64,000 bases of DNA from Chthoniobacter flavus Ellin428 (GCF_000173075.1 NZ_ABVL01000017.1:62001-126000); one strand, 5' to 3'; shown: positions 35,243-44,457, counted from the stretch's first letter. A program made the numbers and translations. The notes: a model not told the origin generated them from the sequence alone.

Positions 35243-36733
35243 ATGAAACGTTTTCTCCCCCTCCCCCTGCTCTTCCTCGCGACGCTCTGCATTGTCGCGT
35301 CCGTTGCGCGCGCTGAAACCAAGCGCCCGAACGTGCTTTTCATTCTCTGCGACGACATCCGCTGGAACGCGATGAGTTGCGCGGGGCACCCCGCGCTCAA
35401 GACGCCGAACATCGACCGCATCGCCAATGAAGGCGTGCGTTTCGCCAATATGTTCTGCACCACCTCGCTGTGCTCGCCGAGCCGCGCCTCGATCCTCTCG
35501 GGCGTCTACGCGCACACCCACGGGGTGACGAATAATTTCACCGAATTCCCCGAGAAACTCGTCCACTGGCCGATGCGCCTGCACGAGAGCGGCTACGAGA
35601 CCGCTTACATGGGCAAGTGGCACATGGGCGAGGATAACGATGCGCCGCGCCCGGGCTTCGATTTCTTCGCCACGCACAAGGGCCAGGGCAAATATTGGGA
35701 CACCGCCTGGAACATCAACGGCGCCGGCTCGAAGGTCATTCCCGGCTACTACACAACCATCGTCACCGACATGGCGCTCGATTGGCTGAAGAAGGATCAC
35801 GGCGGCAAGCCCTGGGCGCTCTGCATCGGCCACAAGGCGCCGCACAGCTTCTACACGCCCGAGGAAAAATACGCGCATGTCTTCGACAACGTCCGCGTGC
35901 CGTATCCCGAGAGCGCGTTTCATCTCGAGGACAAGCCGACATGGATGAAGCAGCGCCTCTACACCTGGCACGGCATCTACGGCCCGCTCTTCGAGTGGCG
36001 CAAAAAGTTCCCGGATGACCGGCCCGAAGCAGTGAAGGATTTCGAGAACATGGTGCACGGTTACTGGGGCACGATCCTGAGCGTGGATGACAGTGTCGGG
36101 CGTCTGCTCAAGTATCTCGAGGACACGAAGCAACTCGACAACACCATCATCGTCTTCATGGGCGACAATGGCCTGCTGGAAGGCGAACACGGCATGGTGG
36201 ACAAGCGCACGGCGCACGAGCCCTCCATGCGCATTCCGATGCTGGTGCGCTATCCCGGCCTGGCCAAGGGCAAGGTCGAAGAGGGACAGGCGCTGACCCT
36301 GGACGTCGCCCCCAGCCTGCTCGAACTCTGCGGCGCGAAGCCGCTGGACAATATCCAAGGCAAATCGTGGGTGAAACTCGTCCGCGAAGGCGACCCGACA
36401 TGGCGCAAGTCCTGGTTCTACGAATACAACTACGAGAAGCAATTTCCCTACACGCCCAACGTCCGCGCCATCCGCACGGATGAATGGAAGTACGTCCATT
36501 ATCCGCACGGCGACGGCACGCCCGATCGTTATATTGGCGAGCTCTACAACGAGAAGACCGACCCGAATGAGGACCACAATCTCGTCAAGGACCCGCAACA
36601 GGCGGGGCGAATCGAAGAGTTGAAAAAGCTCCTCGTGGAAAAGATGAAGGAAACCGGCCTCACACCCGAGACGGACAAGATGCCGATCGACGAAGGTATC
36701 AAGCAAGAGCTGCCGGACGCGAAGATCCGATAA
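35243..36733 (+). CDS. Type I sulfatase
   Basis: A 496-residue secreted sulfatase. Signal peptide (PLPLLFLATLCIVASVARA), metal-binding LFILCDDIRWNAM, formylglycine motif C77-S-P-S-R in TTSLCSPSRASILSGVYAH, GKWHMGEDNDAPRPGFD, IVFMGDNGLLEGEHGMVDKR and MRIPMLVRYPG. It has the iduronate/choline-sulfatase-like layout of PVC sulfatases and shows little resemblance to the enzyme at 11542 outside the core motifs. The gene is preceded by a long palindrome and stands alone. Confidence 0.92.
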   Translation: MKRFLPLPLLFLATLCIVASVARAETKRPNVLFILCDDIRWNAMSCAGHPALKTPNIDRIANEGVRFANMFCTTSLCSPSRASILSGVYAHTHGVTNNFTEFPEKLVHWPMRLHESGYETAYMGKWHMGEDNDAPRPGFDFFATHKGQGKYWDTAWNINGAGSKVIPGYYTTIVTDMALDWLKKDHGGKPWALCIGHKAPHSFYTPEEKYAHVFDNVRVPYPESAFHLEDKPTWMKQRLYTWHGIYGPLFEWRKKFPDDRPEAVKDFENMVHGYWGTILSVDDSVGRLLKYLEDTKQLDNTIIVFMGDNGLLEGEHGMVDKRTAHEPSMRIPMLVRYPGLAKGKVEEGQALTLDVAPSLLELCGAKPLDNIQGKSWVKLVREGDPTWRKSWFYEYNYEKQFPYTPNVRAIRTDEWKYVHYPHGDGTPDRYIGELYNEKTDPNEDHNLVKDPQQAGRIEELKKLLVEKMKETGLTPETDKMPIDEGIKQELPDAKIR

Positions 36734-36739
36734 TCCGGA

Positions 36740-37011
36740 GGGACGCGCTCCTGCGCGTTTCACCTTCAAAGGCCAGACTGAATCGGCATTCACTGGAAGC
36801 GCGCGCTGGCGATTCTTCTCATCGCGGAGCGATCCTTGCCTGTAGCCGTGGACTTTAGTCCACGGAAACCTTTTTCCAGCGGCCTCGTCGCGGAGCGACG
36901 TTTGTCATTTGCTGTTCAGTCGTCGCGGCAAACGTCGCTCCGCGACGGACCACGACGAACTCCTTTCCGTGGACTAAAGTCCACGGCTACAAGCAAATAT
37001 CGCTCCGCGAT
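36740..37011. repeat. Nested palindromic repeat with CCGTGGACTTTAGTCCACGG units
   Basis: It starts with a GGGACGCGCTCCTGCGCGTT word (36740-36759, related to 19146). A 190-bp nested inverted repeat follows: TCGCGGAGCGAT (36822) pairs with TCGCTCCGCGA (37000). CCGTGGACTTTAGTCCACGG (36846-36865) and CCGTGGACTAAAGTCCACGG (36967-36986) are each palindromic and also complementary to each other. GTCGCGGAGCGACGTTTG pairs with CAAACGTCGCTCCGCGAC at the centre. The rest of 37012-37156 holds nothing I recognise. Confidence 0.75.
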
Positions 37012-37156
37012 TGAAAAGACCGCTGTCGGACGCCTTTACGGAATGTCGATTCAGCCTGGGACGGCGGTTTGCGAAAGAATGGGAACGCGGCTCGCTCATT
37101 TACCAGTCACCGCTTGTCCCGTACACCGCCACCTCGGCGGGAGCGAGTCCCTCCGT

Positions 37157-37399
37157 TCACTGCTGCCGGGCGGCTTTCGCCGCTCGTTGCTTTTGCATGA
37201 GCTCCTGAAATTCCGACTCCTTGATAATGATAGCGGAGACATCTACATGCACGACCGCACGCTTGCGGCCGGAGGAACTTTCAAACGGTCGCGGTGAAGC
37301 AAGGATGATGATTTTCGGATCGTCGTTCGCAGTATACCCCGGAAAATTAAAATCCGGACCCGTGCTCTCCGGACGCTCACGCAATCGAAACCGTTTCAT
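37157..37399 (-). CDS. Hypothetical protein, 80 residues
   Basis: A small protein beginning MKRFRLRERPESTGPDFNFP with a middle beta-rich segment (KIIILASPRPFE, AVVHVDVSAIII) and a charged helical C-terminus (EFQELMQKQRAAKAARQQ). ATG 37399 is chosen; an upstream extension would read pyrimidine-rich tandem repeat DNA. Divergent from the LMF1-like gene, 65 bp apart. No family recognised; it may be chance, but the composition is protein-like. Confidence 0.5.
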   Translation of the reverse strand: MKRFRLRERPESTGPDFNFPGYTANDDPKIIILASPRPFESSSGRKRAVVHVDVSAIIIKESEFQELMQKQRAAKAARQQ

Positions 37400-37464
37400 G
37401 ACCACCACTCGCGACGGTTTTTCTTCATCCTTCCGCCTTCCTCCTTCATCCTTTTCCTCCACCC

Positions 37465-39030
37465 GTGCCTCCCGCTCCCGACGAACCGCCAATTACAAAG
37501 CCCGCCGCTTCTTCGCCCGCGGCTCCGAAGTCCGAATACTGGCTGACCCGTTTCGTCCTGCTGCGGTTTCTCGGCTTCATCTATTTCATCGCCTTCCTCT
37601 GCGCGGTGAAACAACTCATCCCGTTGATTGGCCACGACGGCCTGCTCCCGGCCGATGATTTCCTCCACCGGCTCTCCGAGCATCTCGGATCGAACAGCGA
37701 AGGCTTCTTTGAACTGCCGAGCCTCTTTTGGCTCGGCATCTCGGATGACGGGTTGATGCTCGTCTCCTGGCTGGGGCTGATTCTCTCCGTGGTCGTGATG
37801 TGCGGATACGCCAACTCGCTCATCATGCTCGCGCTCTGGGCGCTCTACATGTCCATCGTGAATGTCGGGCAGCTTTGGTACGGATACGGTTGGGAAATCC
37901 AATTGCTCGAGACCGGTTTTCTCGCCGTCTTCCTCTGCCCGTTGCTCGACTGGCGGCCCTTTCCACGACGCGCGCCGCAGGTCGCCGTCCTCTGGCTCTA
38001 TCGCTGGCTCATTTTCCGGATCATGCTCGGCGCGGGCTTGATCAAACTGCGCGGCGACGCTTGCTGGCGCGATCTCACCTGCCTCTACTATCACTACGAG
38101 ACGCAGCCGATTCCGAATCCCGTGAGTTGGTGGCTGTATTTCCGGCCGCACTGGTTCCAGCGTTTCGGCGTGCTGTGGAATCACTTCGTCGAACTCATCG
38201 TCCCGTGGTTTGGCTTTTACCCGCGGATCAGCCGTCACATCGCGGGTGTCCTCATGGTGAGCTTCCAGATCATCCTCATCATCAGCGGCAATCTCTCCTT
38301 TCTCAACTGGCTCACCATCGTCCCCTGCCTCGCTTGCTTCAACGATACTTTCTGGGCGCGACTGCTCCCGCGGGCCCTGGTCCAGCGCGCCCACGATGCC
38401 ACGAAGCGCGCCCAGCCTTCCAGCGGCGCGGAATTTGCCGCGGTGTTTCTCTGCCTCGTCATCGCCATCCTCAGCCTCGAACCGGTGATGAACCTCATCT
38501 CGCCCGGCCAGGTCATGAACACCTCGTTCAACCGGCTGAGCCTCGTGAATACTTATGGCGCCTTTGGCACCGTCGGGCGTGAGCGCTTCGAAATCATCTT
38601 CGAAGGCACCAGCGATCCTTCGCCTCAATCCGCGACCTGGCGCGAATACGAGTTCGTCGCCAAGCCCGGCGATCCCAAGCGGCGCCCGCCGATCATCGCG
38701 CCGTATCAGCCGCGCATCGACTGGCAGATCTGGTTCGCGGCGATGGCCACGCCGCAACAGTATCCGTGGACTTTCCACTTTGTCTGGAAGCTCCTGCACA
38801 ACGATCCCGGCACGCTGAGTCTGCTCGCGAACAACCCTTTCCCGGGTGAGCCGCCCCGTTACATCCGCGCCGAACTCTATCGCTACCATTTCGCACCGCC
38901 AGGCACCCAGGATGGCGCATGGTGGACTCGCGAGCGCGTCGGCGAATGGCTCCCGCCGCTGTCCGTGGATCATCCGCAATTCCGACAGTTGCTCCGGGAA
39001 GAAGGCTGGCTTAAACCCAATGAGCCCTAA
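37465..39030 (+). CDS. Lipase maturation factor (LMF1) family membrane protein
   Basis: A 521-residue polytopic inner-membrane protein of the LMF family, bacterial relatives of the vertebrate factor that folds lipases. Motifs: RFVLLRFLGFIYFIAFLCAV, LIGHDGLLPA, WEIQLLETGFLAVFLCPLLD, FRIMLGAGLIKLRGD, LTCLYYHYETQPIPNPVSWW, FVELIVPWF, NTYGAFGTVGRERFEIIFEG and a soluble C-terminal domain ending REEGWLKP. It starts at GTG 37465. The sequence just upstream is TTCATCC-type tandem repeat. The bacterial role is unknown. Confidence 0.88.
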   Translation: MPPAPDEPPITKPAASSPAAPKSEYWLTRFVLLRFLGFIYFIAFLCAVKQLIPLIGHDGLLPADDFLHRLSEHLGSNSEGFFELPSLFWLGISDDGLMLVSWLGLILSVVVMCGYANSLIMLALWALYMSIVNVGQLWYGYGWEIQLLETGFLAVFLCPLLDWRPFPRRAPQVAVLWLYRWLIFRIMLGAGLIKLRGDACWRDLTCLYYHYETQPIPNPVSWWLYFRPHWFQRFGVLWNHFVELIVPWFGFYPRISRHIAGVLMVSFQIILIISGNLSFLNWLTIVPCLACFNDTFWARLLPRALVQRAHDATKRAQPSSGAEFAAVFLCLVIAILSLEPVMNLISPGQVMNTSFNRLSLVNTYGAFGTVGRERFEIIFEGTSDPSPQSATWREYEFVAKPGDPKRRPPIIAPYQPRIDWQIWFAAMATPQQYPWTFHFVWKLLHNDPGTLSLLANNPFPGEPPRYIRAELYRYHFAPPGTQDGAWWTRERVGEWLPPLSVDHPQFRQLLREEGWLKPNEP

Positions 39031-39197
39031 TTCATTTTCCGTTCTCCAATGCTCTCTTTACATCAACCTCACCTCTGTAGTGTTGGACACTATTCGCCCG
39101 TGGCGTGGTCGTTGAGTGGAGGATTTCGCCACATTTTCACAAGACATTGCGGTTCTCAGTGCTAGTATCTCGGAAACAGTCGAAATTGCGGCAATCG

Positions 39198-39740
39198 ATG
39201 GCCCCCAATCCCGTTCCCTCCTCGAAAGAAGATCGCTACCTCCGAGTGATCGCCATTTACACCGTTGGCAAAGGTCTCCTTCTCTGCCTCCTCGCCATCG
39301 GTTTCCTCGGCTTCCTGCACAAGGACGTCGACATGATCGTCGGCAACTGGATGAGCCTCCTCGGCTTCAACATGGAAAACCGCCATGTCATCGCCATTCT
39401 CGCACGGCTGGACAAGGTGACCGACAAGCAACTGCGCGAATTGAGCGGCATTACCTTCGCCGTGGCGGGTGTGTTTCTCACCCAAGGCTCCGGCCTTCTG
39501 CTACGCCAGCAGTGGGCGAAGTATCTCACAGTGAGCGTGACCAGCGCGCTCATTCCTGTGGAAATCGTCGAACTCTTCCGGCACTTCGGCTGGATCAAGG
39601 TTGGGGTATTGGCGGTGAATATCGCCATCGTCGCTTTCCTCGTCGTCTCGCTCGTGCGAGAGAAACGGCGGACGCAATTGACCAAGCCAGCGCTGGCTGC
39701 CGGACCGCAGCCGGTGGCGGTGAGTTGCGAGACGGTTTAA
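39198..39740 (+). CDS. DUF2127 family membrane protein
   Basis: A 180-residue protein with about four transmembrane helices. The opening YLRVIAIYTVGKGLLLCLLAIGF is typical of DUF2127, as are GITFAVAGVFLTQGSGLLLRQQWA and the P-VEIVELFRHFGWIKVGVL segment. ATG 39198 is chosen; the frame upstream is not protein-like. It is separated from the LMF1-like gene by 167 bp of unassigned sequence. Function unknown. Confidence 0.8.
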   Translation: MAPNPVPSSKEDRYLRVIAIYTVGKGLLLCLLAIGFLGFLHKDVDMIVGNWMSLLGFNMENRHVIAILARLDKVTDKQLRELSGITFAVAGVFLTQGSGLLLRQQWAKYLTVSVTSALIPVEIVELFRHFGWIKVGVLAVNIAIVAFLVVSLVREKRRTQLTKPALAAGPQPVAVSCETV

Positions 39741-39753
39741 GGCGCACCGTCGG

Positions 39754-39776
39754 CACGCGACTCTCATCGCGTGTTT
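39754..39776 (+). terminator. Possible weak terminator
   Basis: CACGCGA-CTCTCA-TCGCGTG is a perfect 7-bp stem followed by only TTTAAC, 14 nt after the DUF2127 stop. The T-run is short, so termination would be inefficient. Confidence 0.35.
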
Positions 39777-39923
39777 AACACATCTCGATCGATTTTCGTT
39801 CGCCGCCGGGTTCTTCCGCCTCGGCCTGTCGATTTCTGCATGCAATCGCACCGATTACGTGGAATGCATCCTGCATCGCCCACTCTGGACCATCTCTCTC
39901 ACCCCCTCGAAAGTGACCATTCA

Positions 39924-40835
39924 ATGAAAAGTAGGATCGAAACGCTCGTCTCCCAAATCGGACAGATCATTGTGGGCAAGGAAGACGCCGTTCGTCTAGC
40001 CACTGCGTGTTTGCTCGCGCGCGGACATCTGCTCATCGAAGACATTCCGGGCGTCGGCAAGACGACGCTCGCCCACACCCTGGCCCGCTCGCTCGGCCTG
40101 CAGTTCCGCCGCATCCAATTCACCAGCGATCTGCTGCCCGCGGACATCGTCGGCAACTCCATCTTCGACCGCGAACAGCAGCGTTTCATCTTCCACGCCG
40201 GCCCGCTCTTTTCGCAGATGGTACTGATCGACGAAATCAATCGCGCCACGCCGAAGACCCAGAGCGCACTGCTCGAGGCCATGGAGGAAACGCACGTGAC
40301 CATCGACGGCGTCACGCATCCGCTGCCCTCACCATTTTTCGTCATCGCCACGCAGAATCCGCAGCACCAGATCGGCACCTTCCCACTGCCCGAGTCGCAG
40401 CTCGACCGGTTCCTCATGCGCATTGAACTCGGCGTGCCGGGACGCGCCGCCGAGCGCACCATGCTCCTCGGGCAGGATCGCAAGATCATGCTGAAAGAGT
40501 TCCGCCCGGTCATGCCGATCGAGACGCTCACCGAAGTGCAGGAGCAAGTGCGCAGGGTCCACGCTTCGCCCGCATTGCTCGACTACTTGCAAGACCTGCT
40601 CGAGGCCAGCCGACGACGACATCGCGCCGGGCTTTCCCCGCGCGCCGGTCTCGCCCTGCTCCACGCCGCGCAGGCCTGGGCGCTCATGCAAGGCCGCGAG
40701 ATGGTCCTGCCGGAAGACATCCAGGCCGTGGGCGTCGCCGTCATGGCCCACCGCCTCGGCCACGACATGGAAGCCACCGAAACTTCCGGTCGCACCCTCG
40801 CTCAGAACCTCCTGCGCGAGGTGCCGGTGCCGTAG
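39924..40835 (+). CDS. MoxR-type AAA+ ATPase
   Basis: A 303-residue AAA_3 ATPase. Walker A IEDIPGVGKTTLAHTLA, Walker B MVLIDEINRA, sensor 1 VIATQNP, the Arg-finger region ESQLDRFLMRIELG and the C-terminal lid GLSPRAGLALLHAA. MoxR proteins act as chaperone-like partners of VWA or DUF58 proteins; here DUF58 and transglutaminase genes follow, the standard arrangement. ATG 39924 begins the family homology. The 112-bp gap to DUF58 is filled by a palindrome. Confidence 0.92.
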   Translation: MKSRIETLVSQIGQIIVGKEDAVRLATACLLARGHLLIEDIPGVGKTTLAHTLARSLGLQFRRIQFTSDLLPADIVGNSIFDREQQRFIFHAGPLFSQMVLIDEINRATPKTQSALLEAMEETHVTIDGVTHPLPSPFFVIATQNPQHQIGTFPLPESQLDRFLMRIELGVPGRAAERTMLLGQDRKIMLKEFRPVMPIETLTEVQEQVRRVHASPALLDYLQDLLEASRRRHRAGLSPRAGLALLHAAQAWALMQGREMVLPEDIQAVGVAVMAHRLGHDMEATETSGRTLAQNLLREVPVP

Positions 40836-40840
40836 GAAGA

Positions 40841-40937
40841 AGTAATCAGTATTCAGTGATCAGTAATCAGTGCGCCGCCGATCGCCTCCGCTCTCTCTTA
40901 CTGATCACTGATTACTGATTACTGATTACTAATCACT
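40841..40937. repeat. Composite palindrome with TAATCAGT tandem arms
   Basis: The left arm (40841-40871) is made of AGTAATCAGTATTCAGTGAT and CAGTAATCAGT. The right arm (40900-40937) is the reverse complement built of ACTGATTACTGATTACT words. The loop is 28 nt. It begins 5 nt after the moxR stop and ends 10 nt before the DUF58 ATG, filling the gap inside an operon. It could set mRNA stability or partial termination between the two genes. Confidence 0.8.
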
Positions 40938-40947
40938 CATCCCCAAA

Positions 40948-41850
40948 ATGGAATCCGCCCCCACAGATCGCGTCTGGGTCTGGCCCAATGGCCGCACGCT
41001 CGGCCTCGCGGCGGTGCTGGTCGCGATGTGTTACGCCGGCGCCAGCCAGAGCAATGGCGCGGCCTATCTGCTTTGCTTCATCCTGACCAGCCTGGCCATC
41101 GTCTCGCTGGTGCATGCGTGGGCCAATCTCCATGGACTCGGTGCCTCCGTGGAATCGATCCCTCCCGTTTTCGCCGGGGACGATGTCTCTGTGCCGGTCG
41201 TCCTCACGGCCAGGAAAGGGGGCAGCCATTTCGGCGTGTTGGTTTCTGTCTCCGACGGCGCACCATCGGCCCACGAAGGCGCTGTTGTTCCCGAGTCACC
41301 CTCGCGTCTCGAGGTGCGCTTTCCCTCACCCGCGCGCGGGCACTATCGCGTGATCCCTCTGCGCATCACCAGCGATTACCCGCTGGGCTTTTTCACCGCG
41401 CGACGGCGCATCAAAGTCGCCCACGAATTTTACGTCTACCCGACACCGCACGGCGACCTTCCGTTTCCCCTCACCGTCGCTCCCACCCGCCAACCACGCG
41501 ACGGTGTGCGGCACGAGGGCGATGACTTCGGCGGCACACGCCTGTGGCGTCCGGGCGAATCGCAGCGCCACATCGATTGGAAAGCCGCGGCCCGCAATCC
41601 GGTGCTCCTCACCAAACAATGGACCGGCGAGACGGATGAAATCCTCTACCTCGACTGGGCGACGTTGCCCGGGCTCGATACCGAAACGCGGATCAGCCAA
41701 CTCGCCCGCTGGGTCGTGACCGCCGAGCGCGGCTTCGAGACCTACGAACTGCGCCTGCCGGGAAAAATTGTCCGCGCCAGCCGTGGCGAATCCCATTTTC
41801 ACGCGTGCCTGCGCGCGCTCGCTTCGTTCGAATCCCCGGCCGCGAATTGA
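40948..41850 (+). CDS. DUF58 domain protein
   Basis: A 300-residue membrane-anchored protein. Two adjacent transmembrane helices near the N-terminus (residues about 18-55) are followed by a beta-rich domain and the DUF58 core with VRHEGDDFGGTRLWRPGESQ and HIDWKAAARNPVLLTKQW. The VWA-like part is shortened. In MoxR operons DUF58 proteins are thought to be clients or partners of the ATPase. The stop is 5 nt before the transglutaminase start, so the two are probably translationally coupled. Confidence 0.9.
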   Translation: MESAPTDRVWVWPNGRTLGLAAVLVAMCYAGASQSNGAAYLLCFILTSLAIVSLVHAWANLHGLGASVESIPPVFAGDDVSVPVVLTARKGGSHFGVLVSVSDGAPSAHEGAVVPESPSRLEVRFPSPARGHYRVIPLRITSDYPLGFFTARRRIKVAHEFYVYPTPHGDLPFPLTVAPTRQPRDGVRHEGDDFGGTRLWRPGESQRHIDWKAAARNPVLLTKQWTGETDEILYLDWATLPGLDTETRISQLARWVVTAERGFETYELRLPGKIVRASRGESHFHACLRALASFESPAAN

Positions 41851-41855
41851 CGCCC

Positions 41856-43865
41856 ATGGACATCTTCCGCCATTCCCGGTACTCGAGCAACGTCGCCACG
41901 GCCCCGCTGGTCGGCATGATCATCGCCCTGGCCGCGGCGGTCATTCCGATGGGTGAGAAAGTCGCCGGCTGGGTCATCTGCGGCTTCTTCGCCGCCTGTA
42001 TCGCCCGCCTCATCTTCAACCGTCCCGGCGCGCGCCTGCCCTCGCTGCCCCTCAAGCTCCTGCTTTTCGCCGGGAGCGTCGGTGGCGTCGCCTTCAACTA
42101 CGGTTCGGCGGTGGGCATTGAGCCGGGCTTCAGCATTCTCGTCGCGCTGGTCGGGCTCAAGTTGATCGAGGCCAATGGGCCGCGCGACTTTCACGTCCTC
42201 GGCTTGCTGGCTTTCTTCCTCGCCCTCTGCGATTTGTTTTTCTCGCAGGATCTTCTCCGCTGGCTCTACGTCGCGATCATCGTGCTCCTCGTGCTTGCCA
42301 CGCTGGTGCGCTTTCATCGCGGTACGAGCCCCGGCAGTTACTCGCGATCCACCTGGCTGGCCATGCGACTGCTCCTCCAGGCGTTGCCCATCGCGGTACT
42401 GCTCTTCCTGTTTTTTCCGCGTGTCTACGGCGGCTTCCGTTTTCAGTTCAGCCAGTCGCTCATGAATATCGGCGGCATGTCCGACCGGCTTTCCCCCGGC
42501 AGCATGTCCTCGATCGCCCTCAATAGCGACGTCGTCTTTCGCGCGGATTTTCCCGACGGAAATATCCCGCCCATGTCCTCGATGTATTGGCGCGGCGGCG
42601 TCCTGTGGCGTGGCGACGAACTCACCTGGGTGCTCGGCCCATTCTTTTCGCGGACGGAATATCAGCCCGCTCCGATGAGTGGCCCGAAGATCCGCCAGCG
42701 GATCAGTCTTCAACCGCATGGCGGGCGCTGGCTGTTCGCGCTCGACCGTCCGATGGAAATGCACGGCGCCAGCTACCTGCCGGGTGGAGTGCTGCAAAGC
42801 AAGCGCGCCATCCTCAGCCGCTATCGTTACGAAGTCACCTCGCTGCCCGAAGACCGCCAGACCAAGCTGCCAAGCGATCAAATGAGAGCCGCGCTGGATT
42901 TGCCCGCGCACCTCAGTCCCCGCGTCAAAGCGCTCGTCGCCAGCTGGAAAGCCGAAAGTAAAAACCCGGCAAAGATCGTCGAAGCCGCGTTGCGCTACTT
43001 CCGCCACGAACGTTTCACCTACACCCTCCAGCCCGGCTCCTACAGTGACGCGAACGCGCTCGATGAATTTCTGTTCGAGCGGCGGCAGGGCTTCTGCGAG
43101 CACTACGCCGCGGCCTTTGCCACGCTCATGCGGGTCGCCGGCGTCCCCTCGCGCGTCGTCATCGGGTATCACGCCGGGGAGTACAATTCGCTGGGGAAAT
43201 ACGTCATCGTCCGGCAATCCGACGCCCACGCCTGGTGCGAGGTGTGGCTGCAGAATGTCGGCTGGCAGCGCATCGATCCCACGGATGTCATCGCGCCGGA
43301 TCGCATCTCCTCGAACCTCGAGTCGTATCTCGAGTCGCACACCTCGCAAAGCGACGCCACCTCCGGAGAGCGCTCCCTCGCCGCCACCGGCTGGCGCGAA
43401 ATCCAGCACGATCTCCAACTCGCCTGGGACAGCCTGAACTACCAATGGGATCTGCACATCCTCAATTTCGATGAGGACGCACAGATGAATTTCCTGATGC
43501 TCCTCGGCCTCGGTTCGGTGTCCTGGGCCAGCATTCTCATCTGGGTCCTGATCGCCACCGCGCTTTTTGTCGGCGGCCTGAGTTTTTTCCTGCGGCGCTC
43601 CCGCAGCACCGTGGACAAAGTTGGCCGCGGCTATGCCGGCTTCTGCCACGCGCTCGCGCGAGCGGGTCTACCCCGCGAACCGTGGGAAGGTGCCCAACAT
43701 TTTGCCGCCCGCGCGGCTGCTCATTTTCCGGAACAGGCCGAACTCATCGGGCGCATCTCGCAGCTCTACATCGAGCTGCGTTACGGCCGCGGCGAAGCCA
43801 GCGCCGCGCACTTCCTCACCGCTGTCCGTCAACTGCCACGCTTCAGCGTTAAGAGCGGAACATGA
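41856..43865 (+). CDS. DUF3488-transglutaminase membrane protein
   Basis: A 669-residue protein. Six to seven N-terminal transmembrane helices (DUF3488, about residues 15-205) lead to a periplasmic transglutaminase-like core with the full triad: Cys in RRQGFCEHYAAAFATLMR, His in SDAHAWCEVW and Asp in RIDPTDV. A further transmembrane helix near 560-580 and a C-terminal DUF4129-like tail follow. It is the third gene of the MoxR-DUF58-TGase set; such proteins may act as periplasmic proteases or cross-linkers. The 3' end overlaps the convergent DUF486 gene by 17 bp. Confidence 0.92.
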   Translation: MDIFRHSRYSSNVATAPLVGMIIALAAAVIPMGEKVAGWVICGFFAACIARLIFNRPGARLPSLPLKLLLFAGSVGGVAFNYGSAVGIEPGFSILVALVGLKLIEANGPRDFHVLGLLAFFLALCDLFFSQDLLRWLYVAIIVLLVLATLVRFHRGTSPGSYSRSTWLAMRLLLQALPIAVLLFLFFPRVYGGFRFQFSQSLMNIGGMSDRLSPGSMSSIALNSDVVFRADFPDGNIPPMSSMYWRGGVLWRGDELTWVLGPFFSRTEYQPAPMSGPKIRQRISLQPHGGRWLFALDRPMEMHGASYLPGGVLQSKRAILSRYRYEVTSLPEDRQTKLPSDQMRAALDLPAHLSPRVKALVASWKAESKNPAKIVEAALRYFRHERFTYTLQPGSYSDANALDEFLFERRQGFCEHYAAAFATLMRVAGVPSRVVIGYHAGEYNSLGKYVIVRQSDAHAWCEVWLQNVGWQRIDPTDVIAPDRISSNLESYLESHTSQSDATSGERSLAATGWREIQHDLQLAWDSLNYQWDLHILNFDEDAQMNFLMLLGLGSVSWASILIWVLIATALFVGGLSFFLRRSRSTVDKVGRGYAGFCHALARAGLPREPWEGAQHFAARAAAHFPEQAELIGRISQLYIELRYGRGEASAAHFLTAVRQLPRFSVKSGT

Positions 43866-44190
43866 AGTAAACCGCGCCGAGCATGCACAGCCCGGCCCAG
43901 AGGTAGTCGAGCTTGATGGGTTGCCCCATGTAGAAGATCGCAAACGGCACGAAGACCGAGAGCGTAATCACTTCCTGCATGATCTTGAGCTGCCCCAGGC
44001 TGAGCGCGGTGTTGCCGATGCGATTGGCCGGCACCTGAAAACAGTATTCCAAAAATGCCACCGCCCAACTGATGACGATCGCGATGTAGAGCGGTTTGCT
44101 GAGAAGATTTTTCAGGTGCGCATACCAGGCGAAGGTCATGAACACGTTGGAAACGATGAGAAGGAGAGCGCTTTTCCAGATGGCAGGCAT
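43849..44190 (-). CDS. DMT-family small transporter-like protein (DUF486)
   Basis: A 113-residue protein with four transmembrane helices: ALLLIVSNVFMTFAWYAHL, IAIVISWAVAFLEYCFQVP, ITLSVFVPFAIFYM and LWAGLCMLGAVYFMF. The YCFQVPANRIG motif is characteristic of DUF486, a relative of small multidrug transporters. The length matches the family. No substrate can be inferred. Confidence 0.9.
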   Translation of the reverse strand: MPAIWKSALLLIVSNVFMTFAWYAHLKNLLSKPLYIAIVISWAVAFLEYCFQVPANRIGNTALSLGQLKIMQEVITLSVFVPFAIFYMGQPIKLDYLWAGLCMLGAVYFMFRS

Positions 44191-44245
44191 GATTGCATTT
44201 ACACCAGTTTCCCGATCCCGTGCGAGCGAAGGTGCGGGTTTGGGC

Positions 44246-44354
44246 TCCTATACTTCCTATACTTCCTATACTTCCTATTCTTCCTATAGCGCCTATTTTC
44301 TCGGCGAGCCATTCGCCTTAGCGATAGGAGATATAGGAAGAAGGAGGTATAGGA
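44246..44354. repeat. Composite palindrome with 9-bp CCTATACTT tandem arm
   Basis: The left arm holds five to six copies of a 9-bp word CCTATACTT (44247-44300), drifting to CCTATAGCG. The right arm (44325-44354) is the imperfect complement (TAGGAGATATAGGAAG then AAGGAGGTATAGGA). It lies between two minus-strand genes. Just beyond it, 44370-44450 has a GGGCGACCTGGAGATCGCCC hairpin and a CTCCGCGGTGCAGGG word that recurs inverted at 47214-47228. Confidence 0.75.
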
Positions 44355-44457
44355 TCTCGCGAAGCGCCTCTGTTCGTGGGGCAACGCTCCGCGGTGCAGG
44401 GCGACCTGGAGATCGCCCCTCCCAGAGTTCCGTGGCTGCGGTGCTATCCCGTAATCT

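Noticed and set aside
41799..43649. A 616-codon minus-strand open frame
   Set aside because: Antisense to the transglutaminase gene, whose triad and membrane helices are clear.
44247..44300. CRISPR or coding microsatellite from 9-bp CCTATACTT repeats
   Set aside because: The period is too short for CRISPR, and the frame (repeating YTS) has no start context; it is one arm of a palindrome.
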